Shown here: positions 37,417 to 45,766 of the stretch, piece by piece
How the letters are laid out: each line of letters begins with the position of its first letter
How positions within the stretch are numbered: the stretch's first letter is position 1
Assembly: GCF_014202575.1 (NCBI RefSeq)
Contig: NZ_JACHHB010000011.1
Span: 1 to 64,000, forward strand
Direction of reading: 5' to 3'
DNA length: 64,000 bases
Origin: Texcoconibacillus texcoconensis
GTDB taxonomy: Bacteria; Bacillota; Bacilli; Bacillales; Salisediminibacteriaceae
The notes under the pieces: generated by a model
The model's database searches: none
The model's input: only the letters and a program-made list of their open reading frames with translations
What the model was told of the DNA's origin: nothing
Program-made: the position numbers and the translations under genes

Positions 37417-37989
37417 TTACATTTTATGTTTTCGACTGCCTTTCTTCTTCGGGACGATATCAAAGATTTCTCCTGTTTCAAATAAGGAAATTACCTCATC
37501 TAGCCATTCATAATAGGCTTGGGCATCAGACAGTTTCCCCAGATCACATTGGATTTTCCCAATAATTTCCGGGTGTTCAACGCGTGCATACAAATCATTG
37601 AGCATCTCTTTTGTTTCTTCAATTGCTGACCTATTAAGTTCCGTTGCGTTTCGCCACCTATTAATGAACACATTTGTAAATGATTTATACCAATCTTCAT
37701 CAGCTTGGTATAAATCTTTTCGAATTCCTTTCTCCCAAGCTCTCTCAACCATATTCGCATCTAATAATGCACGAATCCCAGTACTCATACTTGTCTTACT
37801 CATGCCTAGGGCCTCACTCATATCATCAAGCGTCATTGGACCATCTGAAAAGAACATCGTCCCATAAAGGCGACCTACAGATGGAGTGATCCCATATAAA
37901 TGGACATGATTAGAAAGTTCACTAATAAACCGGTTTCTAGACTCTTCCAATTGTTCCAATTCTGCTCCATAACTACTTTGGCTACGCAT
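37417..37989 (-). CDS. gbsR: GbsR-type regulator of betaine uptake/synthesis
   Basis: A 190-residue GbsR/MarR-superfamily protein with helix-turn-helix MTLDDMSEALGMSKTSMSTGIRAL. The family represses choline/glycine betaine genes (GbsR, OpcR). It is divergent from the opuA operon, which it probably controls. The ATG at 37989 follows GAGGAGG. The effector cannot be deduced here. Confidence 0.87.
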   Translation of the reverse strand: MRSQSSYGAELEQLEESRNRFISELSNHVHLYGITPSVGRLYGTMFFSDGPMTLDDMSEALGMSKTSMSTGIRALLDANMVERAWEKGIRKDLYQADEDWYKSFTNVFINRWRNATELNRSAIEETKEMLNDLYARVEHPEIIGKIQCDLGKLSDAQAYYEWLDEVISLFETGEIFDIVPKKKGSRKHKM

Positions 37990-38166
37990 TGCGTACCTCC
38001 TCAACTTTTTCCCTTTGTTTATGGTAGCAAACCGTAAAAAGGGCTGAAAAGTCAGTCATTATATCGAAATACTGCGTAATTTGGAGCAATTTTTAGAAAC
38101 TCTTGGGTTATTCTGTACAGTTTTTACTGAACAAACTTTTTTTACGACATATAGAGAATGTACTGT

Positions 38167-38183
38167 TTGTGTTATCTACACAA
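38167..38183. promoter_or_regulatory. Inverted repeat over opuA promoter, possible GbsR operator
   Basis: TTGTGT-TATCT-ACACAA is a perfect 6-bp inverted repeat. Its left arm can serve as a -35 box with TATAGT (38191-38196) 18 bp further, so a bound repressor would block this opuA promoter. Confidence 0.45.
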
Positions 38184-38248
38184 AACGGTTTATAGTATAA
38201 AAGTGTTAATTGATCGCATCACTTTTTCCTTTTCTTTGTCGAAAACAA

Positions 38249-38273
38249 GTTTATTTTGACAAAATAAGGGTAT
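38249..38273 (+). promoter_or_regulatory. Sigma-B-type promoter before opuA
   Basis: GTTTAT (38249-38254), 13 bp, then GGGTAT (38268-38273): 11 of 12 bases match the sigma-B consensus with allowed spacing. It is 40 bp before the GTG start of the opuA ATPase. Confidence 0.65.
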
Positions 38274-38312
38274 TTCATTAGAAGGTAATCAAAAAGATTG
38301 AGGTGTCATTAC

Positions 38313-39515
38313 GTGGCAAAACTTAAAGTGGAAAACTTAACTAAAGTCTTTGGTAAACGACCAAAACATGGCTTCAAGTTACTTCAAGATGGTAAAACGA
38401 AAAATGAAATCCTTGAAGAAACAGGCATGACAGTTGGTGTCAACCAAGCTAACTTTGAAGTTGAAGATGGGGAAATTTTTGTTATAATGGGACTTTCAGG
38501 AAGTGGTAAGTCTACAATTATTCGTATGCTAAATCGTCTGATCGATCCAACTGGAGGAAATGTTTGGGTTGATGGTGAAGACTTAGCTCAAATCAACGAC
38601 CAACAACTTCGCGAAGTTCGCCGAAAGAAAATGAGTATGGTATTCCAAAAGTTTGGCTTATTTCCTTTCCGAACGATCTTACAAAATGTTGAGTACGGTT
38701 TAGAAGTCCAAGGCATTCCTAAAGAAGAACGTTCAGAAAAATGTGTTGAATCTTTAGAGCTTGTAGGACTAAAAGGATATGAAGATAAGTACCCTGATGA
38801 ATTATCAGGTGGAATGCAGCAACGTGTCGGTCTAGCTCGTGCGTTAGCGAACGATCCTGACATCCTCTTAATGGACGAGGCATTTTCAGCACTTGACCCA
38901 TTAATTCGAAAAGATATGCAAGATGAGTTACTGGACTTGCAACAAACAATGAAGAAAACAATCGTATTCATCACCCACGACTTAGACGAAGCTCTTCGAA
39001 TCGGTGATCGAATTACAATTATGAAAGACGGTGCAATCGTTCAAATCGGTACACCTGAAGAAATCTTAACAAGTCCAGAAAATGATTACGTAGAACGATT
39101 TGTTGAAGATGTTGACCGCTCTAAAGTATTTACAGCAGAAAACATCATGGTTCGTCCTGAAACGGTTAATGTGGAAAAAGATGGACCACGCGTTGCCTTA
39201 CAACGTATGCGAGACGAAAATATTTCTAGTATTTTTGTCATTAACCGTAACCGTGAATTAGAAGGAATTGTACATGCGGACGATGTTTCTAAAGCTGTAA
39301 AAGAAAATGCGACTAACTTAAAAGAATTGATTCAAACGGACATTCCGCGAGTCGAAAAAGATACACCGATGAACGAATTATTCGATATCGCCTCCACTTC
39401 TTCAATTCCTATTGCTGTTGTAGACAACAAGAAGCTTAGAGGGATCATTATTCGAAGTACAGTATTATCGGCATTATCAGGAAGTGAGGTGAACGGCAAT
39501 GGGGCTAATAAATAG
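38313..39515 (+). CDS. opuAA: Glycine betaine ABC transporter ATPase (OpuAA type)
   Basis: A 400-residue ProV/OpuAA ATPase with Walker A GLSGSGKST, signature LSGGMQQR, Walker B ILLMDEA and H-loop ITHD. Two C-terminal CBS domains (around 275-395) sense ionic strength in this family. The GTG at 38313 follows GAGGTG; the ORF could extend five codons to a TTG. It starts a three-gene operon and overlaps the permease by 17 bp. Confidence 0.94.
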   Translation: MAKLKVENLTKVFGKRPKHGFKLLQDGKTKNEILEETGMTVGVNQANFEVEDGEIFVIMGLSGSGKSTIIRMLNRLIDPTGGNVWVDGEDLAQINDQQLREVRRKKMSMVFQKFGLFPFRTILQNVEYGLEVQGIPKEERSEKCVESLELVGLKGYEDKYPDELSGGMQQRVGLARALANDPDILLMDEAFSALDPLIRKDMQDELLDLQQTMKKTIVFITHDLDEALRIGDRITIMKDGAIVQIGTPEEILTSPENDYVERFVEDVDRSKVFTAENIMVRPETVNVEKDGPRVALQRMRDENISSIFVINRNRELEGIVHADDVSKAVKENATNLKELIQTDIPRVEKDTPMNELFDIASTSSIPIAVVDNKKLRGIIIRSTVLSALSGSEVNGNGANK

Positions 39516-40371
39516 TTTAATCCTTGCCGCTACGTTAGATTGGTTACCAAGAATTCCATTTGGAGACTATGTTGAAGCCTTTGTCGACTGGCTGATAGAC
39601 AATGCAGCTGGCTTAATCGGAGTTGTAAGATCCCTTATAGAAGTAATGCTCGATACATGGTTATGGGTCTTTGGATTAATCCCGGCAGTTCTTTTCATCC
39701 TATTAATTACTGCATTTGCATTTTGGATTTCGAAAAAGAAAAATAGTTATGGATTACCCATATTTGTATTTATCGGTTTGATATTTATTGCAAGTATCGA
39801 CTATTGGGAATACCTCATTGAGACGCTAGCACTCGTTGTTACTGCAGGTATTATCTCTGTTGTCATCGGGGTTCCACTAGGTATATTAATGTCTAAAAGT
39901 AATCTCATGCAGTCAATCATTACACCTATCCTTGACTTCATGCAGACGATGCCGGCATTCGTTTACTTGATTCCTGCCGTTGCCTTCTTCAGTATTGGAA
40001 TGGTACCAGGTGTTGTGGCTTCAGTTATTTTCGCAATGCCACCGACAGTCCGTTTTGCAAACCTAGGTATTCGCCAAGTACCTACGGAGATTATCGAGGC
40101 TTCTGATTCATTCGGATCCACACCTTGGCAAAAACTTTTTAAAGTTCAATTACCTATGGCGAAAGTAACCATTATGGCGGGTATTAACCAAACGATCATG
40201 CTCGCATTATCAATGGTTGTTATTGCAGCGATGATCGGTGCTGATGGTCTTGGTCGTGAAGTTTATTATGCAGTAGGACGAAATGATATTTCACAAGGTT
40301 TTGAAGCAGGTATTGCGATTGTTATCCTTGCCATTATTTTGGATAGACTTACGCAATCCGTTAATAAATAA
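39499..40371 (+). CDS. opuAB: Glycine betaine ABC transporter permease (OpuAB type)
   Basis: A 290-residue ProW-type permease with about seven membrane segments and the EAA loop EIIEASDSFGSTPWQKLFKVQLP (around 198-220). GAGGTGA precedes the ATG inside the end of opuAA. Confidence 0.93.
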   Translation: MGLINSLILAATLDWLPRIPFGDYVEAFVDWLIDNAAGLIGVVRSLIEVMLDTWLWVFGLIPAVLFILLITAFAFWISKKKNSYGLPIFVFIGLIFIASIDYWEYLIETLALVVTAGIISVVIGVPLGILMSKSNLMQSIITPILDFMQTMPAFVYLIPAVAFFSIGMVPGVVASVIFAMPPTVRFANLGIRQVPTEIIEASDSFGSTPWQKLFKVQLPMAKVTIMAGINQTIMLALSMVVIAAMIGADGLGREVYYAVGRNDISQGFEAGIAIVILAIILDRLTQSVNK

Positions 40372-40459
40372 GTTTGATACAATAACGTTTTTCCCCCTTT
40401 TTTCTTTTATGGATAAAAAGGGAGAACATAGAAAATTTAAACAAGGAGAGGGTCAAATT

Positions 40460-41404
40460 ATGAAACTGAAGAAGTTTGGTGTAGTAACTGGTCTTTCACT
40501 CGCTCTTATCGCAGCTGGTTGTGGCGCAGAAGAAGAAGACACAACAGAAATCGATGAAAATGGTGACGAGGATCAAGTAGAGGAAAACGGTGACGGTGAA
40601 GAAGAAGCTGGCTCTGACTTCGGAGAAGAAGTAGATTACACAATCACAGGTATCGATGCAGGTGCTGGTGTTACCGCTAGTACTGAAGAAGTCCTTGAAG
40701 CATATGACCTCGAAGATTGGAGTTTACAAACTAGTTCCGGCGCTGCAATGACGCAAGCTTTAGGTGACGCGTTTGATAACGAAGAACCTATCATCGTTAC
40801 TGGTTGGAACCCACACTGGAAATTCGCTGAATACGACTTAAAGTATCTTGAAGATACACAAGGCACTTTCGGTGAAGGTGAAGATATTCAAACATTCGCT
40901 CGCCAAGGACTAGAAGAAGATCATCCGGAAGCATTTGAAGTTCTTGACAACTTCTACTGGGAAGGCGAAAACATGAACGAAGTTATGCTTAATATCAACG
41001 AGGGTGCTGACGAAGAAGAAGCAGCTCGTGACTGGGTAGACGCTAATGAAGACATGGTTTCTGAATGGACAAATGGCCTTGACGCAGTAGACGGCGAAGA
41101 GATCGAGCTCGTATACGTAGCTTGGGATTCTGAAATTGCATCTACAAACGTTGTTGCACAAGTTTTAGAAGATCTTGGCTATGATGTGACGATTACACCA
41201 CTTGAAGCACCATATATGTTCCAATCTGTAGCAGCAGGTGACGCTGACGGCATGGTTGCTGCGTGGTTACCAATCACTCACGAACACCTTCTAGAAGACT
41301 TCGAAGATGACATCGTAAGTCTCGGTGTAAACCTTGAAGGTGCACAAACAGGTCTTGTTGTTCCAGAATATGTGGACATTGATTCCATCGAAGACCTAAA
41401 ATAA
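40460..41404 (+). CDS. opuAC: Glycine betaine-binding lipoprotein (OpuAC type)
   Basis: A 314-residue OpuAC-family binding lipoprotein with lipobox IAAGC (Cys22). A highly acidic linker of about 35 residues is rich in Glu, Asp and Gly. The ligand-binding domain includes VTGWNPHWKFAEYDLKYLED, whose tryptophans suit quaternary-ammonium binding. AAGGAGAGGG lies 9 bp before the ATG. A strong terminator follows. Confidence 0.93.
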   Translation: MKLKKFGVVTGLSLALIAAGCGAEEEDTTEIDENGDEDQVEENGDGEEEAGSDFGEEVDYTITGIDAGAGVTASTEEVLEAYDLEDWSLQTSSGAAMTQALGDAFDNEEPIIVTGWNPHWKFAEYDLKYLEDTQGTFGEGEDIQTFARQGLEEDHPEAFEVLDNFYWEGENMNEVMLNINEGADEEEAARDWVDANEDMVSEWTNGLDAVDGEEIELVYVAWDSEIASTNVVAQVLEDLGYDVTITPLEAPYMFQSVAAGDADGMVAAWLPITHEHLLEDFEDDIVSLGVNLEGAQTGLVVPEYVDIDSIEDLK

Positions 41405-41416
41405 TGAATTGCACGA

Positions 41417-41446
41417 ACGGAACGGGTAATCCCGTTCCGTTTTTTT
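41417..41446 (+). terminator. Terminator of the opuA operon
   Basis: ACGGAACGGG and CCCGTTCCGT form a perfect 10-bp stem with a 4-nt loop and a T6 tail. Confidence 0.95.
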
Positions 41447-41579
41447 AATCCGATTTCCACTGAGCATAACGATGGAATTTATTATATAAATAAGACAAGC
41501 AAAGAAAATTATGCTATTCTTGAAATAGAAATTTGGTTGAAGATGAAAAAATATTTAGATAATAAAGGAAGGGATCGAC

Positions 41580-42209
41580 ATGAAGAGCATGAAAGGGTTT
41601 ATTACAACGTTAAGTTTCTTCATGATTCTTACCGCTTGTGGACAAGGAGATTTGGAAGAAGAAACGACCATTGAAGACGGTAATGAAAGTGAAGAAGTCA
41701 ATGCTGACAACGATGAAGATAATAATCAAGAAGATGACCAAGCTTCTGAAACAAATGAAGACGAACTAAGTGAAATTGAAAACCTTATCGTTTATTTTGC
41801 TGATGATGAACTCATGGATATTTACAAAATGGAAACTGGTGAAACAGTAACAGATGATGAAGGTGGTGCTAAACAAGCTCTTAACCTTTGGATAGATGAT
41901 GAAAACGAGGTCGCAACGCCAGAAGGATACACGACTTCGCTTCCTGAAGGGGTGAGCGTTCAGTCCGTCTCCTTTGAGGATGACATCGCCGTTGTTTCCT
42001 TCTCAGAAGAACTATTAGAAGGAAACTTTGGTTCTGCTCCTGAAGTAGCAATTACCGAACAAATTACCATGATTATGGAACAATTCGGTTACGAGCAAAC
42101 AAAAATCCTTATCGATGATGAAGAAGTTGAAACCCTTTATGGACATATCGGCCTTGATGAGCCAATTCAAGCCGATTCACAAGATGATTATGATGAGCTT
42201 GAACAATAA
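41580..42209 (+). CDS. GerMN-domain lipoprotein
   Basis: A 209-residue lipoprotein with lipobox ILTAC (Cys20), a 45-residue Glu/Asp/Asn-rich linker and a single GerMN domain (around 65-190: LIVYFADDE, SVSFEDDIAVVSFSEEL, AITEQITMIMEQFGY). Related domains occur in spore germination protein GerM and in YlaJ/LpqB-like envelope proteins. GGAAGGG precedes the ATG. Function unknown; it has its own terminator. Confidence 0.85.
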   Translation: MKSMKGFITTLSFFMILTACGQGDLEEETTIEDGNESEEVNADNDEDNNQEDDQASETNEDELSEIENLIVYFADDELMDIYKMETGETVTDDEGGAKQALNLWIDDENEVATPEGYTTSLPEGVSVQSVSFEDDIAVVSFSEELLEGNFGSAPEVAITEQITMIMEQFGYEQTKILIDDEEVETLYGHIGLDEPIQADSQDDYDELEQ

Positions 42210-42226
42210 TATTTAACCGTTTGAAG

Positions 42227-42269
42227 AGGTTGAACGTATGCACATAAGTCATATGTTCAACCTTTTTTG
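42227..42269 (+). terminator. Terminator after GerMN lipoprotein gene
   Basis: AGGTTGAAC and GTTCAACCT stem with a 19-nt loop, then TTTTTTGT. It lies 17 bp past the stop. Confidence 0.85.
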
Positions 42270-42405
42270 TTCTAGACTTACGACTTACAGTTAACGAGAG
42301 ATACATTTAGCACCCTTTATTATTTTTCATAAATACGTAAAATCCTATCCATTTCCAGTTTAGAAAATATTATATAATAGATAGATGACGATTAGGAGGG
42401 ATCAT

Positions 42406-42960
42406 ATGTTAACGAAAACGAATCAAACCTTACTCCATTGTTATCCTGGATTAATTGCACTTATAACTGCAAAGCACGAGGATGTTCAAAATGTGATGGC
42501 CGCCGGTTGGCATTCCTACATGTCTTTTGACCCACCAATTTACGGTGTCGCAATTGGAGAAGGGCGGTTTACACACGACTTGATTACACAATCCGGGGCG
42601 TATGCTGTTAACTTTCTACCAGCTGAAAAAGCGAAAGAAATTGAAGAATCAGGAAAAATGACTGGTGCAGATGGTGATAAGTTAGAAGCACTACAACTTG
42701 ATTGGCAAGAAAGTGAAAACCTTGGTGTCCCTATTTTAACTGACGCATACGTTGCTTATGAGTGTGAAGTGCGGGACCAAAATACATATGGCGATCACGA
42801 TTGGTTCGTTGCCGACATTCGCGGGTTTTATCAAGATGAAAAAACCTTTCAAGAAAACGGCCTTCCCAACTTCTCAAACATTACTCTTCCACTCTACCTC
42901 GGCCAATCGCACTTTATCTTCGCTGATAAAAATGCCACGATTAAAAAAGTGGATGATTAA
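42406..42960 (+). CDS. Flavin reductase-like protein
   Basis: A 184-residue flavin reductase-like (FMN-binding split barrel) protein: PGLIALITAKHEDVQNVMAA, HSYMSFDPPIYGVAI, GAYAVNFLPAEKAKEIEESG. It probably binds FMN and reduces it with NAD(P)H; the partner enzyme is unknown. GGAGGG lies 6 bp before the ATG at 42406. It is monocistronic, with a bidirectional terminator after it. Confidence 0.85.
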   Translation: MLTKTNQTLLHCYPGLIALITAKHEDVQNVMAAGWHSYMSFDPPIYGVAIGEGRFTHDLITQSGAYAVNFLPAEKAKEIEESGKMTGADGDKLEALQLDWQESENLGVPILTDAYVAYECEVRDQNTYGDHDWFVADIRGFYQDEKTFQENGLPNFSNITLPLYLGQSHFIFADKNATIKKVDD

Positions 42961-43030
42961 GTTGTTTAACTGAGTAGGAATGAGTAACCTACCTAGACCA
43001 AGAATTTCAGATGTATAGATTTGCCCCATT

Positions 43031-43064
43031 AAAAGAGAGCGCCTCTTAAGAAGCGCTCTCTCTT
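43031..43064. terminator. Bidirectional terminator
   Basis: GAGAGCGC and GCGCTCTC stem with a 10-nt loop, flanked by short A/T runs, between the convergent flavin reductase and MFS genes. Its right arm overlaps the last codons of the MFS gene. Confidence 0.75.
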
Positions 43065-44329
43065 TGCATGTATGCTTGTTTTTCTGGCTTCGGTGTCATA
43101 AACATGAACACGCTAGCTAAAAGTGGTAGGATCGCAAGAACTAATATCATTGGTTGATATGTACCGAACCAATCATAGGAAAGCGCCAAAGGTAGTGGAC
43201 CTAAGGCTGAACCAACGACAGTCATCGTTGAACCGATACTACGAATACTAGCTAAATATTGTCGCCCAAAATAAGCTGGAAAAACATAATTAACACTAAT
43301 CTTCTCAAAGCCTTCGACAACGCCACGACCAAGACCAAAAATCACGGCCATCCACGGTGATACTGCAAACGCAAGCCATATCATAATTACCGCTTGAGCA
43401 AATAACGCAAAGGCAAAAACATAGCGTACTTTGATTCGATCCAAAATATAACCTGCAACGAGTGAAACAGGAAAACTAAGAAATGCCATTAAACTTATGA
43501 TAAGAGCAGCAATTTGTGTTGAAATACCGTGTTCAGCAGCAATGGCTATAAAGTGAAAAACGATCCCTGTATTCACCATCGAAGGAACACCTACACCCAA
43601 TAATACAGCCCAAAATGCACGTGTTTTCACAGCCTCACGTACCGTCCAACTCTCATCGTCATTACTCTTCGAGGCCGTTTGACCTTCATTTCCATCGTTT
43701 ATTGATTTTCCATCAGGAACCAATCCAACATCTTCTGGTTTATTTCTGACAAGCCAAAAAGCAAGAGGTGCAAAAAAGATGAGTAACAGGATCCCCCAAA
43801 AACGCCACGTCATCGGCCAACCAATCGTATCGATTAACCAAGCGTTTAATATCGGTAATAACGAAGCACTCGTAAACGCACCGATGGCCATAAAACTTAA
43901 CGCCCGCCCTCGTTTCGCCTCAAACCATTGTGGTACAAGTGTACCTGGGATAAGCACCATCGACCCTTGCCCAAAAAGCCGAATCATAAAAAAACCTATG
44001 AACAGCATAACTGGCCCAACAATGAAACTATTAAACAATGAGGCTAAACCTAACATCACCGAAACAATCACAAGCATCTTTCTAGCGCCAAACCGATCAA
44101 CAGCACGACCAATGAGAAACAATAGGCTCCCTGCTGCAAGGGTTGCAAAAGTGTACATACTAGAAACAAGTGTACTACTCCACCCAAAATCCTCTAAATA
44201 CGCATCGATAAATATAGAAATTGAATACGTCTGCCCAGGTCCTGAAAAGAACACAGCAAGAGCTGAGATAACGACGATCATCCACCCATAATAAAACGGT
44301 GGATTTAAGGGTAATTGTTGTGTTTTCAT
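43046..44329 (-). CDS. MFS transporter, monocarboxylate/oxalate-formate type
   Basis: A 427-residue major facilitator with 12 predicted membrane helices and a hydrophilic central loop (around 208-230, NDGNEGQTASKSNDDES). The motif GRAVDRFGARKMLV after helix 2 is the conserved MFS loop. The overall pattern resembles monocarboxylate transporter-like carriers. The substrate cannot be told. Confidence 0.85.
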   Translation of the reverse strand: MKTQQLPLNPPFYYGWMIVVISALAVFFSGPGQTYSISIFIDAYLEDFGWSSTLVSSMYTFATLAAGSLLFLIGRAVDRFGARKMLVIVSVMLGLASLFNSFIVGPVMLFIGFFMIRLFGQGSMVLIPGTLVPQWFEAKRGRALSFMAIGAFTSASLLPILNAWLIDTIGWPMTWRFWGILLLIFFAPLAFWLVRNKPEDVGLVPDGKSINDGNEGQTASKSNDDESWTVREAVKTRAFWAVLLGVGVPSMVNTGIVFHFIAIAAEHGISTQIAALIISLMAFLSFPVSLVAGYILDRIKVRYVFAFALFAQAVIMIWLAFAVSPWMAVIFGLGRGVVEGFEKISVNYVFPAYFGRQYLASIRSIGSTMTVVGSALGPLPLALSYDWFGTYQPMILVLAILPLLASVFMFMTPKPEKQAYMQRESAS

Positions 44330-44489
44330 ATCAATACCTTTCCTTCCTTAAACAGTCACCCTTTGATTATAACAATTCATGGAAAACAACACACAGATTC
44401 ATTTTCTTTGAAACTTTGCATGCAAGTATTGTTTGTACAAGCATAGTATAACTAATAAAGTGATTATCTACGGAACGGAGTGTGGACCA

Positions 44490-45068
44490 ATGATTGTTGT
44501 AATCAGCCTCCTGCTGTTTAGCGTATGGCTATACTTATCATGCCATAAATATCATCAGCATTTATCAATGATGGATCAGATGATGGTGACGATGGCTAGT
44601 AGCATGGCTTTAAATTGGACATTCGGCTTATATATCGGCGGCATCTTTCACCATGGATCCTTTGGCTTTGCTGCACTTCTCAGTTTACTCGCTGGCGCTG
44701 TTCTCGGAACAGTGATTGGCAATGCGTTTAGTTCCATCGCTATGATTGAAGGGGGATTTTCCGGTAGCATGGCTGCGATTATGGGAGCGATGTCTGCAGT
44801 GATGATGACACTTCATGAGGTAAATAGTTTCCTACTATTCTCTTTGCTAACATCTTTCATTGTGCTCGCTCATATTGTGAAGAAAAGAGTGACAGAAAAA
44901 GACGCTCCCTACCCTATGAGAACGAAGATCATACAAATTTTAGGTTTGCTTATTTTTACATATGCTTTTATTCACTACCCGCCACTGCCTTCTAGTGATG
45001 AACCAAACGAAAATCACATGAACCATCACCCTCACGAACAACACGAAACTTCTTTTATTCATCATTAG
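44490..45068 (+). CDS. Membrane protein with histidine-rich C-terminal tail
   Basis: A 192-residue protein with about five membrane helices. Charged histidines occur inside (CHKYHQH, FHHG) and the tail MNHHPHEQHETSFIHH is strongly His-rich. Methionines cluster in MMDQMMVTMASSMAL. Both features suggest metal contact, perhaps copper given copA nearby. GGAGTG precedes the ATG at 44490. It overlaps the convergent methyltransferase gene by 14 bp. I do not recognise the family. Confidence 0.75.
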   Translation: MIVVISLLLFSVWLYLSCHKYHQHLSMMDQMMVTMASSMALNWTFGLYIGGIFHHGSFGFAALLSLLAGAVLGTVIGNAFSSIAMIEGGFSGSMAAIMGAMSAVMMTLHEVNSFLLFSLLTSFIVLAHIVKKRVTEKDAPYPMRTKIIQILGLLIFTYAFIHYPPLPSSDEPNENHMNHHPHEQHETSFIHH

Positions 45069-45678
45069 AAGGATCTAATTCAAACTGGCGTACAATCGTT
45101 CCCAGCAAATAATTTTCTTTAACGATCACAAACCCTGCCTTTTCAATATTTTCTCGGGTTCGCCGATTAATATTTGCCCCGGAGATGCGAACAGTAAGTG
45201 GATTTACAAAATCCATTACGACACCAAGAAAACGATTTTCACTTCTCATGTGCTCAAGCAAATATACCTTCCCTGAAGGTTTGCAAACACGGCGAATCTC
45301 CTTCAACCCTGCAACTGGATCAGGAACAGAACAAAAAACGCACGAAGTGATAACAACATCAAATGTTTGATCAGGAAAATTCATCTCTTGAACATCCATG
45401 TGTTGAAGAGACAAGTTCTTTCCTGTTTGTTTTTTCTTAACACGGGCACGAGCTAACATATTTTCACTAAAATCAATCGCTGTCATCTGGACACCTTTCG
45501 GGTAAAAAGGGAAATTCCCTCCTGTACCAACCCCTACTTCCAATACACGATCACCTTGACGAACGTGCTGAAACAATTGTTCACGCCATGAATCACGAAT
45601 CATACAGTCCATATAACTATAAATCGGTGCTATTCGATCATAGCGCCTCCTCGTCCGATCACGGTAAGACTTCTCCAT
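45055..45678 (-). CDS. Class I SAM-dependent methyltransferase
   Basis: A 207-residue UbiE/phospholipid-methyltransferase-like enzyme. SAM motif I is VLEVGVGTGGNFPFYP, motif II contains AIDFSENMLARAR and motif III PSGKVYLLEHMRS. The Cys in VFCSVPDP is also typical of this subgroup. The substrate is unknown. It lies downstream of copA, separated by a terminator. Confidence 0.85.
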   Translation of the reverse strand: MEKSYRDRTRRRYDRIAPIYSYMDCMIRDSWREQLFQHVRQGDRVLEVGVGTGGNFPFYPKGVQMTAIDFSENMLARARVKKKQTGKNLSLQHMDVQEMNFPDQTFDVVITSCVFCSVPDPVAGLKEIRRVCKPSGKVYLLEHMRSENRFLGVVMDFVNPLTVRISGANINRRTRENIEKAGFVIVKENYLLGTIVRQFELDPSNDE

Positions 45679-45713
45679 CACTTATCCCCCTCCTCTACTT
45701 TTTTCGGCCCAAA

Positions 45714-45756
45714 TTAAAAGCGGACTCATATCGTATCTGTGAGTCCGCTTCTTTTA
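45714..45756. terminator. Terminator after copA
   Basis: AGCGGACTCA and TGAGTCCGCT form a perfect 10-bp stem, T-rich on both sides, 11 bp past the copA stop. Confidence 0.85.
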
Positions 45757-45766
45757 TATCTCATTT

